Assembly (NCBI GenBank): GCA_947478865.1
Contig: CANJXF010000009.1
Location: 1-33,462 of the forward strand
Direction: 5' to 3'
From: Verrucomicrobiales bacterium
GTDB lineage: Bacteria > Verrucomicrobiota > Verrucomicrobiia > Limisphaerales > CANJXF01
DNA length: 33,462 nucleotides
A program made the position numbers and the translations under genes. The notes beneath the pieces are model-generated. The model saw nothing but the letters and a program-made list of their open reading frames with translations, had not been told where the DNA came from and ran no database searches. Numbering within the stretch: the first letter of the stretch is position 1; every line of letters begins with the position of its first letter. This document shows, piece after piece, positions 6,990 to 15,216 of the stretch.

Positions 6990-9152
6990 ATGCCACGACT
7001 CACTTCCTGGGCGGCGATTGCAGCCCTCTTTCTCGGCACGAACATAATCTCTGCAGCCGGTGCTGATTGGCTGATTGATTCAACGCCTTTCAAGGCACGT
7101 GTCACGATTAGCAAAGACCGGCGCGAGGTGGAGATGAATAACGGGCTGCTTCGGCGTGTGATCCGCCTGGAACCCAACGCCGCAACGGTGGCGCTCGATA
7201 ACCTGGTCAGCGGCGAATCGCTGCTGCGCGGAGTGAAGCCCGAAGCGCTGGTGGAAATCGATGGCAGGCCATTCGAAATTGGCGGGCTGAAGGGGCAACC
7301 AAATTACGCCTTCCTTCGACCAGAGTGGGTTGGGAAACTGCGCGCTGACCCTGCGGCCTTTCGTTTTGTCGGTTATGAGGTAGGCAAACCGCAAGAACGC
7401 CTGGCGTGGAAACGAGTCCGACATCACGCGCCCGACGTGAAATGGCCGCCGGACGGAATCTCGCTGCGATTGGACTTTGTCATGCCGAACTCCACGAATG
7501 GAACACCGTCTCCACGTGTGAATGTCTCGGTGCACTACGAACTCTATGATGGTCTTCCCTGCTACAGCAAATGGATCACGGTATCCAATGGAACGGATAA
7601 GGTGGCGCGCCTGGATCGGTTTTCGAGTGAGACGCTCGCGGTCGTGGAGCGTACGTCAGAGGTGGATGAGCTAAGTGAAGGCCGCACTCCGCCGAACATC
7701 CACGTTGAGACGGATATGTCTTTTGGCGGCATGCACGCCTCAGGTGCAAATCGTCGTTCGTTTCGCTGGTTGGCGGACCCGGATTTTCGCTCACAAGTTA
7801 ATTACGAGAAGAAAACGCCTTGCCTGCTCGACATCGGCCCGGATCTCGGGCCGGCACAGGACATCGCTCCCGGCGGCACATTTGAATCCTTCCGCGCGTG
7901 GGTGTTGCCCTTCGATAACATGGACCGTGAACGTTGCGGACTGGCTCTCCGCCGCATGTATCGAGTCATCGCACCGTGGACGACTGAGAACCCTTTGATG
8001 CTCCACCTTGTCACCTCCAATGGAAGCAGTGTGACAAATGCAATTGACCAATGCGCGGCAGTTGGATTTGAGATGCTGATCCTTAGTTTCGGCAGCGGCT
8101 TCGACATGGAGAACGAACAGCCTTCAACCCTCCAAGCTGCAAAAAATTACTCCAGCTATGCTCAGAGCAAAGGTATGGAGATCGGCAGTTACTCCTTGCT
8201 GGCGTCGCGGCGGGTAGGTGGCGGCAACGACGTGGTTATGCCGCCGGGCAAGAAGCCTGCTTTCGGCGAATCGCCGTGTCTGGAGAGTCGCTGGGGCACG
8301 AACTATTTTCGACGGCTCTACGAGTTTCATCGCGAGAGCGGCTTCACGTTGCTAGAGCACGACGGCTCCTATCCCGGCGACGAATGCGAGAGCCATCAGC
8401 ACCCCGGGCATCATGGTCTGGCGGATTCACGCTGGAATCAGTGGCGTGAAATTGATGGCTTCTACAAGTGGTGCCGCGCGCAGGGCGTCTATCTGAACGT
8501 GCCGGACCACTACTTCCTTTCCGGATCCACAAAATCTGGCATGGGTTATCGCGAGGAGAACTGGTCATTGCCGCGCGAGCAGCAGGTCATCCACACGCGC
8601 CAGAACATCTATGACGGCACCTGGCAGAAGCTGCCAAGCATGGGTTGGATGTTCGTCCCGTTGACCGAGTATCAGGGTGGTGGCGCTGCGGCGACCATCG
8701 AACCGCTCGTCCAGCACCTCGATCATTACGAGCGCATGATGGAGAGCAACCTCGCGCTGGGCGTGCAAGCCTGTTACCGCGGTCCGCGGCTCTTCGACAC
8801 CGATCGCACCAAGACAATGGTTAAAGCGAAAGTGGATTGGTTCAAGGCACACCGGGATATACTCGAAAGCGATCTCATTCACGGCCGCCGCGCTGATGCA
8901 CGGGATCTCGATTGGATGCTGCACGCCAATCCGAAGTTAAAGGAGAAAGGTTTGCTCGTGGTTTTCAATCCACTGAACGAAACCGTAACAAAGAAGCTGC
9001 GCGTGAATCTCTACTACACCGGCCTTGCCGCTGCCGCGCGGATTCGAGAAAATGGCGGTTCTGCAAAGCGCTATAAACTGAATCGTGACTATTCCGTAGA
9101 AATTCCGGCCCGAGTTCCGGCCCAGTCTATGAGTTGGTTTACCGTGGAATAA
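6990..9152 (+). CDS. Secreted glycoside-hydrolase-like protein (alpha-galactosidase/clan GH-D-like)
   Basis: A 720-residue protein with a signal peptide (hydrophobic AAIAALFLGTNIISA, cleavage near AAG-ADW). The first half is beta-rich, as in the N-terminal sandwich of GH36-type enzymes (for example NNGLLRRVIRL, YDGLPCYSKWITVSNGT). The second half has TIM-barrel-like spacing: MLHLVTSNG, FEMLILSFGSGFD, GMEIGSYSLLASRR, then FTLLEHDGSYPGD with Asp458, and QNIYDGTW with Asp542. Those two Asp residues stand where clan GH-D enzymes carry nucleophile and acid/base, but this is pattern reading, not alignment. The C-terminal beta domain includes LLVVFNPLNETV. It is probably periplasmic or extracellular and acts on a glycan; the substrate is unknown. 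The gene stands alone on the plus strand. Confidence 0.65.
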   Translation: MPRLTSWAAIAALFLGTNIISAAGADWLIDSTPFKARVTISKDRREVEMNNGLLRRVIRLEPNAATVALDNLVSGESLLRGVKPEALVEIDGRPFEIGGLKGQPNYAFLRPEWVGKLRADPAAFRFVGYEVGKPQERLAWKRVRHHAPDVKWPPDGISLRLDFVMPNSTNGTPSPRVNVSVHYELYDGLPCYSKWITVSNGTDKVARLDRFSSETLAVVERTSEVDELSEGRTPPNIHVETDMSFGGMHASGANRRSFRWLADPDFRSQVNYEKKTPCLLDIGPDLGPAQDIAPGGTFESFRAWVLPFDNMDRERCGLALRRMYRVIAPWTTENPLMLHLVTSNGSSVTNAIDQCAAVGFEMLILSFGSGFDMENEQPSTLQAAKNYSSYAQSKGMEIGSYSLLASRRVGGGNDVVMPPGKKPAFGESPCLESRWGTNYFRRLYEFHRESGFTLLEHDGSYPGDECESHQHPGHHGLADSRWNQWREIDGFYKWCRAQGVYLNVPDHYFLSGSTKSGMGYREENWSLPREQQVIHTRQNIYDGTWQKLPSMGWMFVPLTEYQGGGAAATIEPLVQHLDHYERMMESNLALGVQACYRGPRLFDTDRTKTMVKAKVDWFKAHRDILESDLIHGRRADARDLDWMLHANPKLKEKGLLVVFNPLNETVTKKLRVNLYYTGLAAAARIRENGGSAKRYKLNRDYSVEIPARVPAQSMSWFTVE

Positions 9153-9166
9153 GCCCGCTGCGTTGG

Positions 9167-9182
9167 TTCTCTTGCGAGAGAA
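9167..9182 (+). terminator. Hairpin just after the glycosidase-like gene
   Basis: TTCTCT (9167-9172) and AGAGAA (9177-9182) are exact inverted repeats around TGCG, 14 bases past the stop codon. It is followed by mixed sequence, not a T-run, so it is at best a weak or factor-dependent terminator or an mRNA 3'-end stabiliser. The remaining bases to the tRNA show nothing else I recognise. Confidence 0.3.
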
Positions 9183-9317
9183 TTCGATCAGGCATTTCGG
9201 CGTCGCGAGCGCTTTTGTTTCATGGCAAAACGAGGTTCAAGAGAATGCTTTTGAGACTTGTCCCAATGGGAAAATGAACCTGGGGAATCGGAAAATCTAA
9301 CAGACTTGTATTCTGGA

Positions 9318-9404
9318 TGGTACCGACGGAGGGGGTCGAACCCACACACTCTTACGAGTACTAGATTTTGAGTCTAGCGCGTCTGCCAATTCCGCCACAT
9401 CGGC
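9318..9404 (-). tRNA. tRNA-Leu(CAA)
   Basis: An 87-nt class II tRNA read on the minus strand. The acceptor stem GCCGATG pairs with CGTCGGT (with G-U wobbles at positions 1-72 and 6-67), followed by discriminator A and an encoded CCA at 9318-9320. The anticodon stem CTAGA/TCTAG encloses CTCAAAA, giving anticodon CAA at 9368-9370. The long variable arm (TACTCGTAAGAGTG) and the GGTTCGACCC T-arm are as expected for leucine. It decodes UUG. It lies between the glycosidase-like gene and the sulfatase gene, downstream of a nested inverted repeat on the same strand. Confidence 0.96.
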
Positions 9405-9488
9405 CACCAGATTTATCATCCTAAAGTGCAACAGCTTCGATCAACTTGATCCTGCTTGTCCGCTTGGTAAGAAAGAACTAGGAGTTCT

Positions 9489-9571
9489 CACTTGCGCTTC
9501 ACGAACTGTCCGCTCGCACTCCGAGGAGATCGGCGCGGACAATATCAGAGAATTTCAGATGAACGCAAGTG
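9489..9571. repeat. Nested inverted repeat (structured RNA or MITE-like element)
   Basis: The outer arms are CACTTGCG (9489-9496) and CGCAAGTG (9564-9571). After one unpaired C they extend through TTCA (9498-9501) with TGAA (9560-9563). The inner arms TGTCCGC (9507-9513) and GCGGACA (9535-9541) are also exact, and the apical loop contains CTCC/GGAG. A further small palindrome, AGAACT-AGG-AGTTCT, lies beside it at 9474-9488. No protein frame is supported here. It could be a small RNA, the 3' structure of the sulfatase mRNA, or a miniature transposable element; the sequence alone does not decide. Confidence 0.45.
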
Positions 9572-9635
9572 CCCAGTTCAAAGACTTTGATTTAGAATGA
9601 ATCTCTGGGGCAAAGTTCCTGCAACCAGCCTTATT

Positions 9636-11204
9636 TCAGGGCAACTGTTTTGGCAGGGAATCAACCAGCGGACGCGCGCCGCGCCATCCTTGTTTCCATT
9701 GCGCCATCAGGAGATCCACGTTCGCCGACTGAGCCGGGTCTTTGGCGATATTCATGTTTTCCTGCGGATCATTCTGGTGATCGTAGAGTTCAATTGCATC
9801 CACCTTGCTGTGATCCTTGCGGTTCACCCATGCCGTAAAGCGATAGCGGTCGGTTCGCATGGAATAACCCATCAAATCCTGTCCGCGCGGATATTGGCTG
9901 AAGGCAGCGGTCTTCCAGCAGCGTTTCGGGTCGTCGAGCAGCGGCTTGAAGCTGGTGCCCTCGAGATGGCCGGGCAGCGGCAAGCCGGCCAGCTCGGACA
10001 ACGTCGGATAGATGTCCACAAACTCGACGAGCGCCTGAGTGTGTTTGCCGGGGTTCTTCATGCCAGGCACGAAAAGGATTAACGGCGCGTTCACGTCGTT
10101 TTCCACGGTGCTGTGTTTGCACCAGGCATCGTGCTCGCCGAGTTTCCAACCGTGATCGCCCCAGAGGACCACGATGGTATTGGTGCGCAGGCCCAAGCGG
10201 TCGAGTTCGTCGAGAACCTTTCCCAGTTGCGCGTCCATGTAACTGATGGAGGCGTAATATCCGTGCTTCAACTGGCGCGCGAGGTCATCGGGAATGTGGC
10301 CGTCAGGGATGCCATGATAGGCGCGCATTTCTGAGCCGGGCAGAATAGAGTAGTCCGGCGCACCTTTCTGGCGAAATGGATTCGGGGCAAGTTGGATTTT
10401 CGCCGGGTCGTAGAGATCCCAGAACTTTTTTGGCGCGACAAAAGGCAGGTGCGGTTTAATGAAACCGACAGCCAGAAAGAATGGCTCGGGCTTCCGGCTG
10501 AGTTCGCGCAGAGTTTCCACGGCGAATTCAGCCACCTTGCCGTCTTGAAAGGTGTTGTCTGGCACATCGGCGCCCTCGAATGCCGGGCCTCGGGAATTTT
10601 GTTTCGAAGCGAAGGTGTCATCTGCAGTTCCGGTGGTGCTGTCTCGGCGCTTGGTTTTCCGCCGGGGATTGGCTGCATCCGGTTCACCTTCAAACTGGCG
10701 CTGATTCAAATCCATGTTTTCCTTGAGTCCATAGGCGACCGCCCGGGGCGTCTTCCATGGCACCGACCAGGACGGCGGATCGTCGTAGCTGCCGTGAAAA
10801 ATCTTGCCCATGCCTTGAACGAAGTAACCGTGGTTTTTGAAATTTTGTTGAAGCGTGACAACGTTTGGCAGGGCGGTGCGAAAATGCGTTTTCAGATCCC
10901 AGACCTTCGTCGTGTCGGGCCGCGTGCCGGTCAGGAGGCTGGAACGTGTGGGAGAGCACACCGCCTGCTGGCAATAGGCTCGCTCAAAGACCATGCCGGC
11001 CCGCGCAAGGCGGTCAATATTCGGACTCTTGATATAATCGCGGCCGTAGCAACCCAGTTCCGGTCGCAAATCGTCCACGGCGACAAACAAAACGTTGAGA
11101 CGATTGGTTGTCGCTGCCGTCGCGGTGTTGGAGGCTCCAGAAAAAAGGGCCAGTGCCAAAAAGATCGGCCAGGCCAGGCAACAGGTTGGTCTGTTTGGAT
11201 TCAA
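9636..11204 (-). CDS. Sulfatase (iduronate-2-sulfatase-like arylsulfatase), secreted
   Basis: A type I sulfatase of about 520 residues. The formylglycine site is CSPTRSSLLTG (C-x-P-x-R, about residue 83 of the chosen start). The calcium-binding DD is in LFVAVDDLRPELGCYG, and further conserved blocks are FFLAVGFIKPHLPFVAP and VVLWGDHGWKLGEH. The order and spacing match iduronate-2-sulfatase-like proteins of Verrucomicrobia and Planctomycetes. A signal peptide (LAWPIFLALALFSGAS) sends it to the periplasm or outside to remove sulfate esters from glycans. The start is uncertain: there is no in-frame ATG before the catalytic core. I chose the TTG at 11204; the frame is open back to a GTG at 11291, inside the PSD1 gene. 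It is the last gene of the DUF1501-PSD1-sulfatase operon. Confidence 0.9.
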   Translation of the reverse strand: MNPNRPTCCLAWPIFLALALFSGASNTATAATTNRLNVLFVAVDDLRPELGCYGRDYIKSPNIDRLARAGMVFERAYCQQAVCSPTRSSLLTGTRPDTTKVWDLKTHFRTALPNVVTLQQNFKNHGYFVQGMGKIFHGSYDDPPSWSVPWKTPRAVAYGLKENMDLNQRQFEGEPDAANPRRKTKRRDSTTGTADDTFASKQNSRGPAFEGADVPDNTFQDGKVAEFAVETLRELSRKPEPFFLAVGFIKPHLPFVAPKKFWDLYDPAKIQLAPNPFRQKGAPDYSILPGSEMRAYHGIPDGHIPDDLARQLKHGYYASISYMDAQLGKVLDELDRLGLRTNTIVVLWGDHGWKLGEHDAWCKHSTVENDVNAPLILFVPGMKNPGKHTQALVEFVDIYPTLSELAGLPLPGHLEGTSFKPLLDDPKRCWKTAAFSQYPRGQDLMGYSMRTDRYRFTAWVNRKDHSKVDAIELYDHQNDPQENMNIAKDPAQSANVDLLMAQWKQGWRGARPLVDSLPKQLP

Positions 11205-11233
11205 TTTTGTTCGATCTAACAAAGATTGCCGCT

Positions 11234-13663
11234 TTAATTTACAAACAGCGCTTCGTTGGTTTGCAGCAGGGCGTGGGCGAGTTTTTCCCACGCTCCCAGA
11301 CGGCGTAAGGCGGATGCGGGAACGCTGGCGAGGGACATTGCGGGCTGGTTTTTCTTTTTCCCTTTTTCTCGGTTCGCTTTATCCTGTCGAAATTGCTCGC
11401 GCTTTTCGTTGCTAATTTTTTCGGGAGGCGGCGAGCTGCTGACGAAGCCCAAGGCGAGCTTCATTTCAATGTCGGTTGCTTTGCGCTGGAAAATGCGGTC
11501 GTAAAGAAACTGGATCCGGTTCTCGTCATCGCGGAGGGCTTCGAAGGCTGTCTGCTCTACCAATTTTCTCGCCTGTTCGATTACCAGTGGGCTGTTCATC
11601 ATGAAAAGCGCTTGCTGAGGAACGGTTGTTTCATAGCGTTTCCCGCTCGTGATGTCGGGGTTGGCAAAATCGAATTGATTGTAAACTTCCGGCAAGTTTC
11701 TTCGGTCAATGTAGCCGTAAACCGTTCGACGCTTGGAATAGGATTGCTCGCCCAGATTCACTGGTCGTCCGCCCGCAGTCAGATCGAGATTCCCGCTGAT
11801 CGCCAGAATGGAATCGCGAACCGCCTCAAATTCCAAACGGTGAATGTTCGCGCGCCAGAGCAAGCGGTTTTGCGGGTCGAGCTGGGCAAAGCGCGGGTTG
11901 CTCTCGCTGCTTTGCTGGTAGGTGTTTGAGAGCATGATTTCACGATGGAGTTTCTTCATCGACCAGCCGTCTTGAATGAAATGCGCCGCCAGATAATCCA
12001 GTAATTCCGGATGGCTCGGTGGTTCTGATTGATTGCCAAAATCATCGGGCGTGGTGACGAAACCTTCTCCGAAATGATGCATCCAAACGCGATTCACGGC
12101 GACGCGCGCAGTGAGCGGGTTGTAAGGATTGGCGATGGCGTAGGCGAGCTCGAGCCGACCGCTCCCTTTCTTGAACGGCACACGGTTGAGGCCGGACAGA
12201 ATTTCCAGAAAGCGGCGCGGCACGACATCGCCCTTATTTTCAGCCTCGCCACGAAGGAACACGGGCGAATCTTTGGGGGTTTTGCTGTCCAGTAGAACCA
12301 TGGCGCGAGCTGGTGCGCCGGCGTGGGTCATATCGAGTCGGGCCAGATCGCGCCGGACTTCGATTTCTTCTTTCAGCAACTCTTTCCTCGGTTTTTTTCC
12401 ACCCGATTTGCGCAATGCCCGCCGCTCTGATTCCAGCATCGCCATTTTTTGGTTAAGGACATTTTGTTTTTGGAGATAATCGTTGTAATCGGGCGTGATC
12501 TTCAACGTGCCGAGAATGGGTTCTTCCCTGGGTTCAACCGAACTGGCGAAAACGCCGCGCAGCGAATAGTAATCTTTCGTCGGAATCGGATCGAATTTGT
12601 GATCGTGACAGCGCGCGCACGTCACCGTCAAACCCATCATCCCTTTCGTCATGACGTCGATACGGTCGTTGATAATATCATTCTGATTTCCGTTGAAGTG
12701 ATCGCCCAACGTTAAAAATCCCAGGGCCGCGAGCGAACTCCGGTCTTTATCCAACGGCAGTTTGTCCGCGGCGATTTGTTCGAGAATGAATTGATTGTAC
12801 GGCTTGTCCTGATTGAACGCGCGAATGACGTAATCGCGGTAAGTCCAGGCGAACGGGAAAAACGGCGCTTCCTGATTTCTTTTCACATCGCCTTTGGTGT
12901 CGGAATAGCGAGCGATGTCCAGCCAGTAGCGGCCCCAGCGTTCGCCATATTGCGGCGAGGCCAGCAGGCGATCAACCAACTTGGCAAACGCGTTCGTGGA
13001 GGAATCATTCACAAATGCCAGAACTTCTTCAGGCGTTGGCGGCAAGCCGATCAAATCAAAAGTCGCGCGGCGAATCAGCGTGCGTTTGTCGGCGGGCGCG
13101 GATGGTTTCATTGAGTTGGATTCCAACTTTGCCAAAACAAACGCGTCAATCGGTGTCGCAGCCCAATCGGTTTGTTTTACCGTTGGAACGGTGGTTTTTT
13201 GAATCGGCTTAAAGGACCAATGTTCCTTGGCCGTTTTGCCCCAGCCTTTCGTTGCCACCGCCGCGCCAGGAATGCGCGGATCGGGCGCGCCCATTTTTAT
13301 CCAGCTCACGAGATCGTTGATTTGCGCGTCGGAAAGCTTTTTGTTCTTCGGCGGCATTTCCAGATCCGGGTCGTTGTAGCGAACCGCTTTGATCAAGAGG
13401 CTCTTCTCCGGATCGCCGGGGACAATCGCCGGGCCGTTTTCGCCGCCTTTTAAAATGCTCTCGCCGTATTCGAGCGAGAGGCCGCCTTTCAATTTTTCCG
13501 CTTCACGGCTGTGACACTTGTAGCAATTGTCCACGAGGATCGGGCGGATTTTGCTTTCGAAGAAAGCGAGTTGATCGGGCGTCGGTGGAGCGGCGGAGGC
13601 GCTTTGGAAAATTGCGGAGGCGATTGCGGTCAGGGCAACAGAGTGGAAAAACAGCTTGGCCAT
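11234..13663 (-). CDS. PSD1 protein: PSCyt1 (heme c) - DUF1549 (PSCyt2) - DUF1553 (PSD1)
   Basis: An 809-residue exported protein with a signal peptide (MAKLFFHSVALTAIASAIFQ, cleavage near SASA-AP). Residues about 30-110 are the planctomycete cytochrome C domain: CYKCH at 47-51 binds heme c and LEMPPKNKKLSDAQI supplies the distal Met. Residues about 155-375 are DUF1549 (AFVLAKLE through RRATFDLIGLPPTPEEV and RWGRYWLDIARYSDT), ending with a second CxxCH, CARCH at 349-353. Residues about 500-760 are DUF1553 (NPLTARVAVNRVWMHHFGEGFV). The family is typical of Planctomycetes and Verrucomicrobia, always near DUF1501 and often near sulfatases. Its activity is not established; an extracytoplasmic redox role in polysaccharide degradation is a guess. 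It starts 12 bases after the DUF1501 stop. Confidence 0.93.
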   Translation of the reverse strand: MAKLFFHSVALTAIASAIFQSASAAPPTPDQLAFFESKIRPILVDNCYKCHSREAEKLKGGLSLEYGESILKGGENGPAIVPGDPEKSLLIKAVRYNDPDLEMPPKNKKLSDAQINDLVSWIKMGAPDPRIPGAAVATKGWGKTAKEHWSFKPIQKTTVPTVKQTDWAATPIDAFVLAKLESNSMKPSAPADKRTLIRRATFDLIGLPPTPEEVLAFVNDSSTNAFAKLVDRLLASPQYGERWGRYWLDIARYSDTKGDVKRNQEAPFFPFAWTYRDYVIRAFNQDKPYNQFILEQIAADKLPLDKDRSSLAALGFLTLGDHFNGNQNDIINDRIDVMTKGMMGLTVTCARCHDHKFDPIPTKDYYSLRGVFASSVEPREEPILGTLKITPDYNDYLQKQNVLNQKMAMLESERRALRKSGGKKPRKELLKEEIEVRRDLARLDMTHAGAPARAMVLLDSKTPKDSPVFLRGEAENKGDVVPRRFLEILSGLNRVPFKKGSGRLELAYAIANPYNPLTARVAVNRVWMHHFGEGFVTTPDDFGNQSEPPSHPELLDYLAAHFIQDGWSMKKLHREIMLSNTYQQSSESNPRFAQLDPQNRLLWRANIHRLEFEAVRDSILAISGNLDLTAGGRPVNLGEQSYSKRRTVYGYIDRRNLPEVYNQFDFANPDITSGKRYETTVPQQALFMMNSPLVIEQARKLVEQTAFEALRDDENRIQFLYDRIFQRKATDIEMKLALGFVSSSPPPEKISNEKREQFRQDKANREKGKKKNQPAMSLASVPASALRRLGAWEKLAHALLQTNEALFVN

Positions 13664-13675
13664 AAAAACAATAAG

Positions 13676-15085
13676 CTAAGCCATGACCCCTTTAACGACC
13701 TGGCCCGAAACATCGGTCAACCGAAAATCACGTCCGTTGTAACGGTAGGTCAGTTTTTCGTGATTGAAGCCAAGCAGTGCCAAAATCGTCGCGTGCAAGT
13801 CGTGGACGTGAACGGGATCGACCACGGACTTCGCTCCGAATTCATCCGTCGCACCGAAAACCGTTCCGCCTTTCGCGCCTCCGCCCGCGAGCCAAACTGA
13901 AAATGCTTTGGCATTGTGATCGCGCCCCGGATTGTCATTTCCATTGCGGTCGCGCGTCGGCTGTCGGCCAAATTCGCCACCCCAAATCACCAGCGTGCTG
14001 TCCAGCAAGCCCCGTTCTTTTAAATCCGTGAGGAATGCGCTGAGCGGGCGGTCGATTTCGCGGGCGCGCTCCGGCAGTTTCGTTTCGATGTCCTGATGAT
14101 GGTCCCAGCCGCCCGCCCAAACTTGCACGAAGCGAACGCCGCGTTCGAGCAGGCGCCGCGCGATCAGCATCTGCCGCCCCTGGCCGGTATTGCCGTACAT
14201 TTCCTGGATATTGGCCGGCTCCTTTCTGTAATCGAACGCATCGGACGCGGCCGATTGCATTTTGAAAGCGATTTCGTAAGCCTCGATGCGCGCTTCGAGT
14301 TGCGCATCCTTCTGTAAATTCTGCGAATGCAATTCGTTGAGTTGATGCACTAAATCGAGCTGCCGCCGTTGTTCCGTCTGGGAGACGTAAGGATTCTTGA
14401 TGTTTTGAATCATCTCTTCGACGGTGCCAGCCTGGGTGTTGACGCTGGTTGCCTGGAAGGCGCCAGGTAAAAATGCGGAACCCCAATTTTGCGTGCCGCC
14501 GGGTGGCAACCCGCCGCCGTTGCGCAGTGAAATAAAGCCCGGCATGTTTTGATTCTCGCTGCCCAAACCGTAAACCGTCCACGATCCGAGACATGGTTTG
14601 GCGAGTTGACGCGAACCGGTGTTCATCATCACCGTGGCGATTTCATGAGCAGGAACATCGGTATGCATCGAGCGAATAATCGCCATTTCGTCCACGTGTT
14701 TTGCCAATTCTGGAAAAACTTCGCTGACTTCAATTCCTGATTTTCCGTGCTTTTGAAATTTGAACGGCGAAGCCATCGCCACGCCGCGTCCGCCGGGGAT
14801 TGATTGGCCCGCGTATTTCGACAGGGCCGGTTTCGGATCCCACGTATCGACTTGCGACGGTGCGCCGTTGGCAAAAATATGGATGACGCGTTTTGCCTTA
14901 CCCGGGAAATGCGGCGTTTTCGGCGTGAAGGGCGAAAGACTATTTTCCGCCGCCGCCGCTTTGAAAAGTTCATCGCTCAGCAAAGTGGATAAGCCAAGAG
15001 CGCCCAATCCCATGCCCATTCGCTCGAGAAAATGTCGACGCGAAAAAACAGGTGTCGCGATACGATTGTTGCAGGTTTCAAACAT
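13676..15085 (-). CDS. DUF1501 family protein, Tat-exported
   Basis: A 469-residue protein starting at an ATG with a textbook twin-arginine signal: S15-R-R-H-F-L followed by GMGLGALGLSTLL. Conserved DUF1501 blocks are present: VIHIFANGAPSQVDTWDPKP near the N-terminus (metal-site Asp), IRSMHTDVPAHE, VIWGGEFGRQPT, NPGRDHNAKAF and VHVHDLHATILALLG. It is the first gene of the minus-strand operon DUF1501-PSD1-sulfatase, with only 12 bases before PSD1. Family knowledge gives an alkaline-phosphatase-like fold exported folded through Tat; the substrate is unknown. It clearly differs from the DUF1501 protein at the left edge of the window, so the two are paralogues rather than a recent duplication. 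Confidence 0.92.
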   Translation of the reverse strand: MFETCNNRIATPVFSRRHFLERMGMGLGALGLSTLLSDELFKAAAAENSLSPFTPKTPHFPGKAKRVIHIFANGAPSQVDTWDPKPALSKYAGQSIPGGRGVAMASPFKFQKHGKSGIEVSEVFPELAKHVDEMAIIRSMHTDVPAHEIATVMMNTGSRQLAKPCLGSWTVYGLGSENQNMPGFISLRNGGGLPPGGTQNWGSAFLPGAFQATSVNTQAGTVEEMIQNIKNPYVSQTEQRRQLDLVHQLNELHSQNLQKDAQLEARIEAYEIAFKMQSAASDAFDYRKEPANIQEMYGNTGQGRQMLIARRLLERGVRFVQVWAGGWDHHQDIETKLPERAREIDRPLSAFLTDLKERGLLDSTLVIWGGEFGRQPTRDRNGNDNPGRDHNAKAFSVWLAGGGAKGGTVFGATDEFGAKSVVDPVHVHDLHATILALLGFNHEKLTYRYNGRDFRLTDVSGQVVKGVMA

Positions 15086-15216
15086 AACAGGGCAGGTGGT
15101 AGATCATGTTAATCATCTGGGTCGCCGCACAATATACAACAATGTGCATGGACCTGAACTGAATGACGGGCGGACATGCGGTGAAGTTACAGCGCAACCG
15201 CGAAACTCCGAGTGAG

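Noticed and set aside
15086-15216. RNase P RNA next to the zinc-ribbon gene
   Set aside because: The gap is only 131 bases and lacks the conserved rnpB core sequences.
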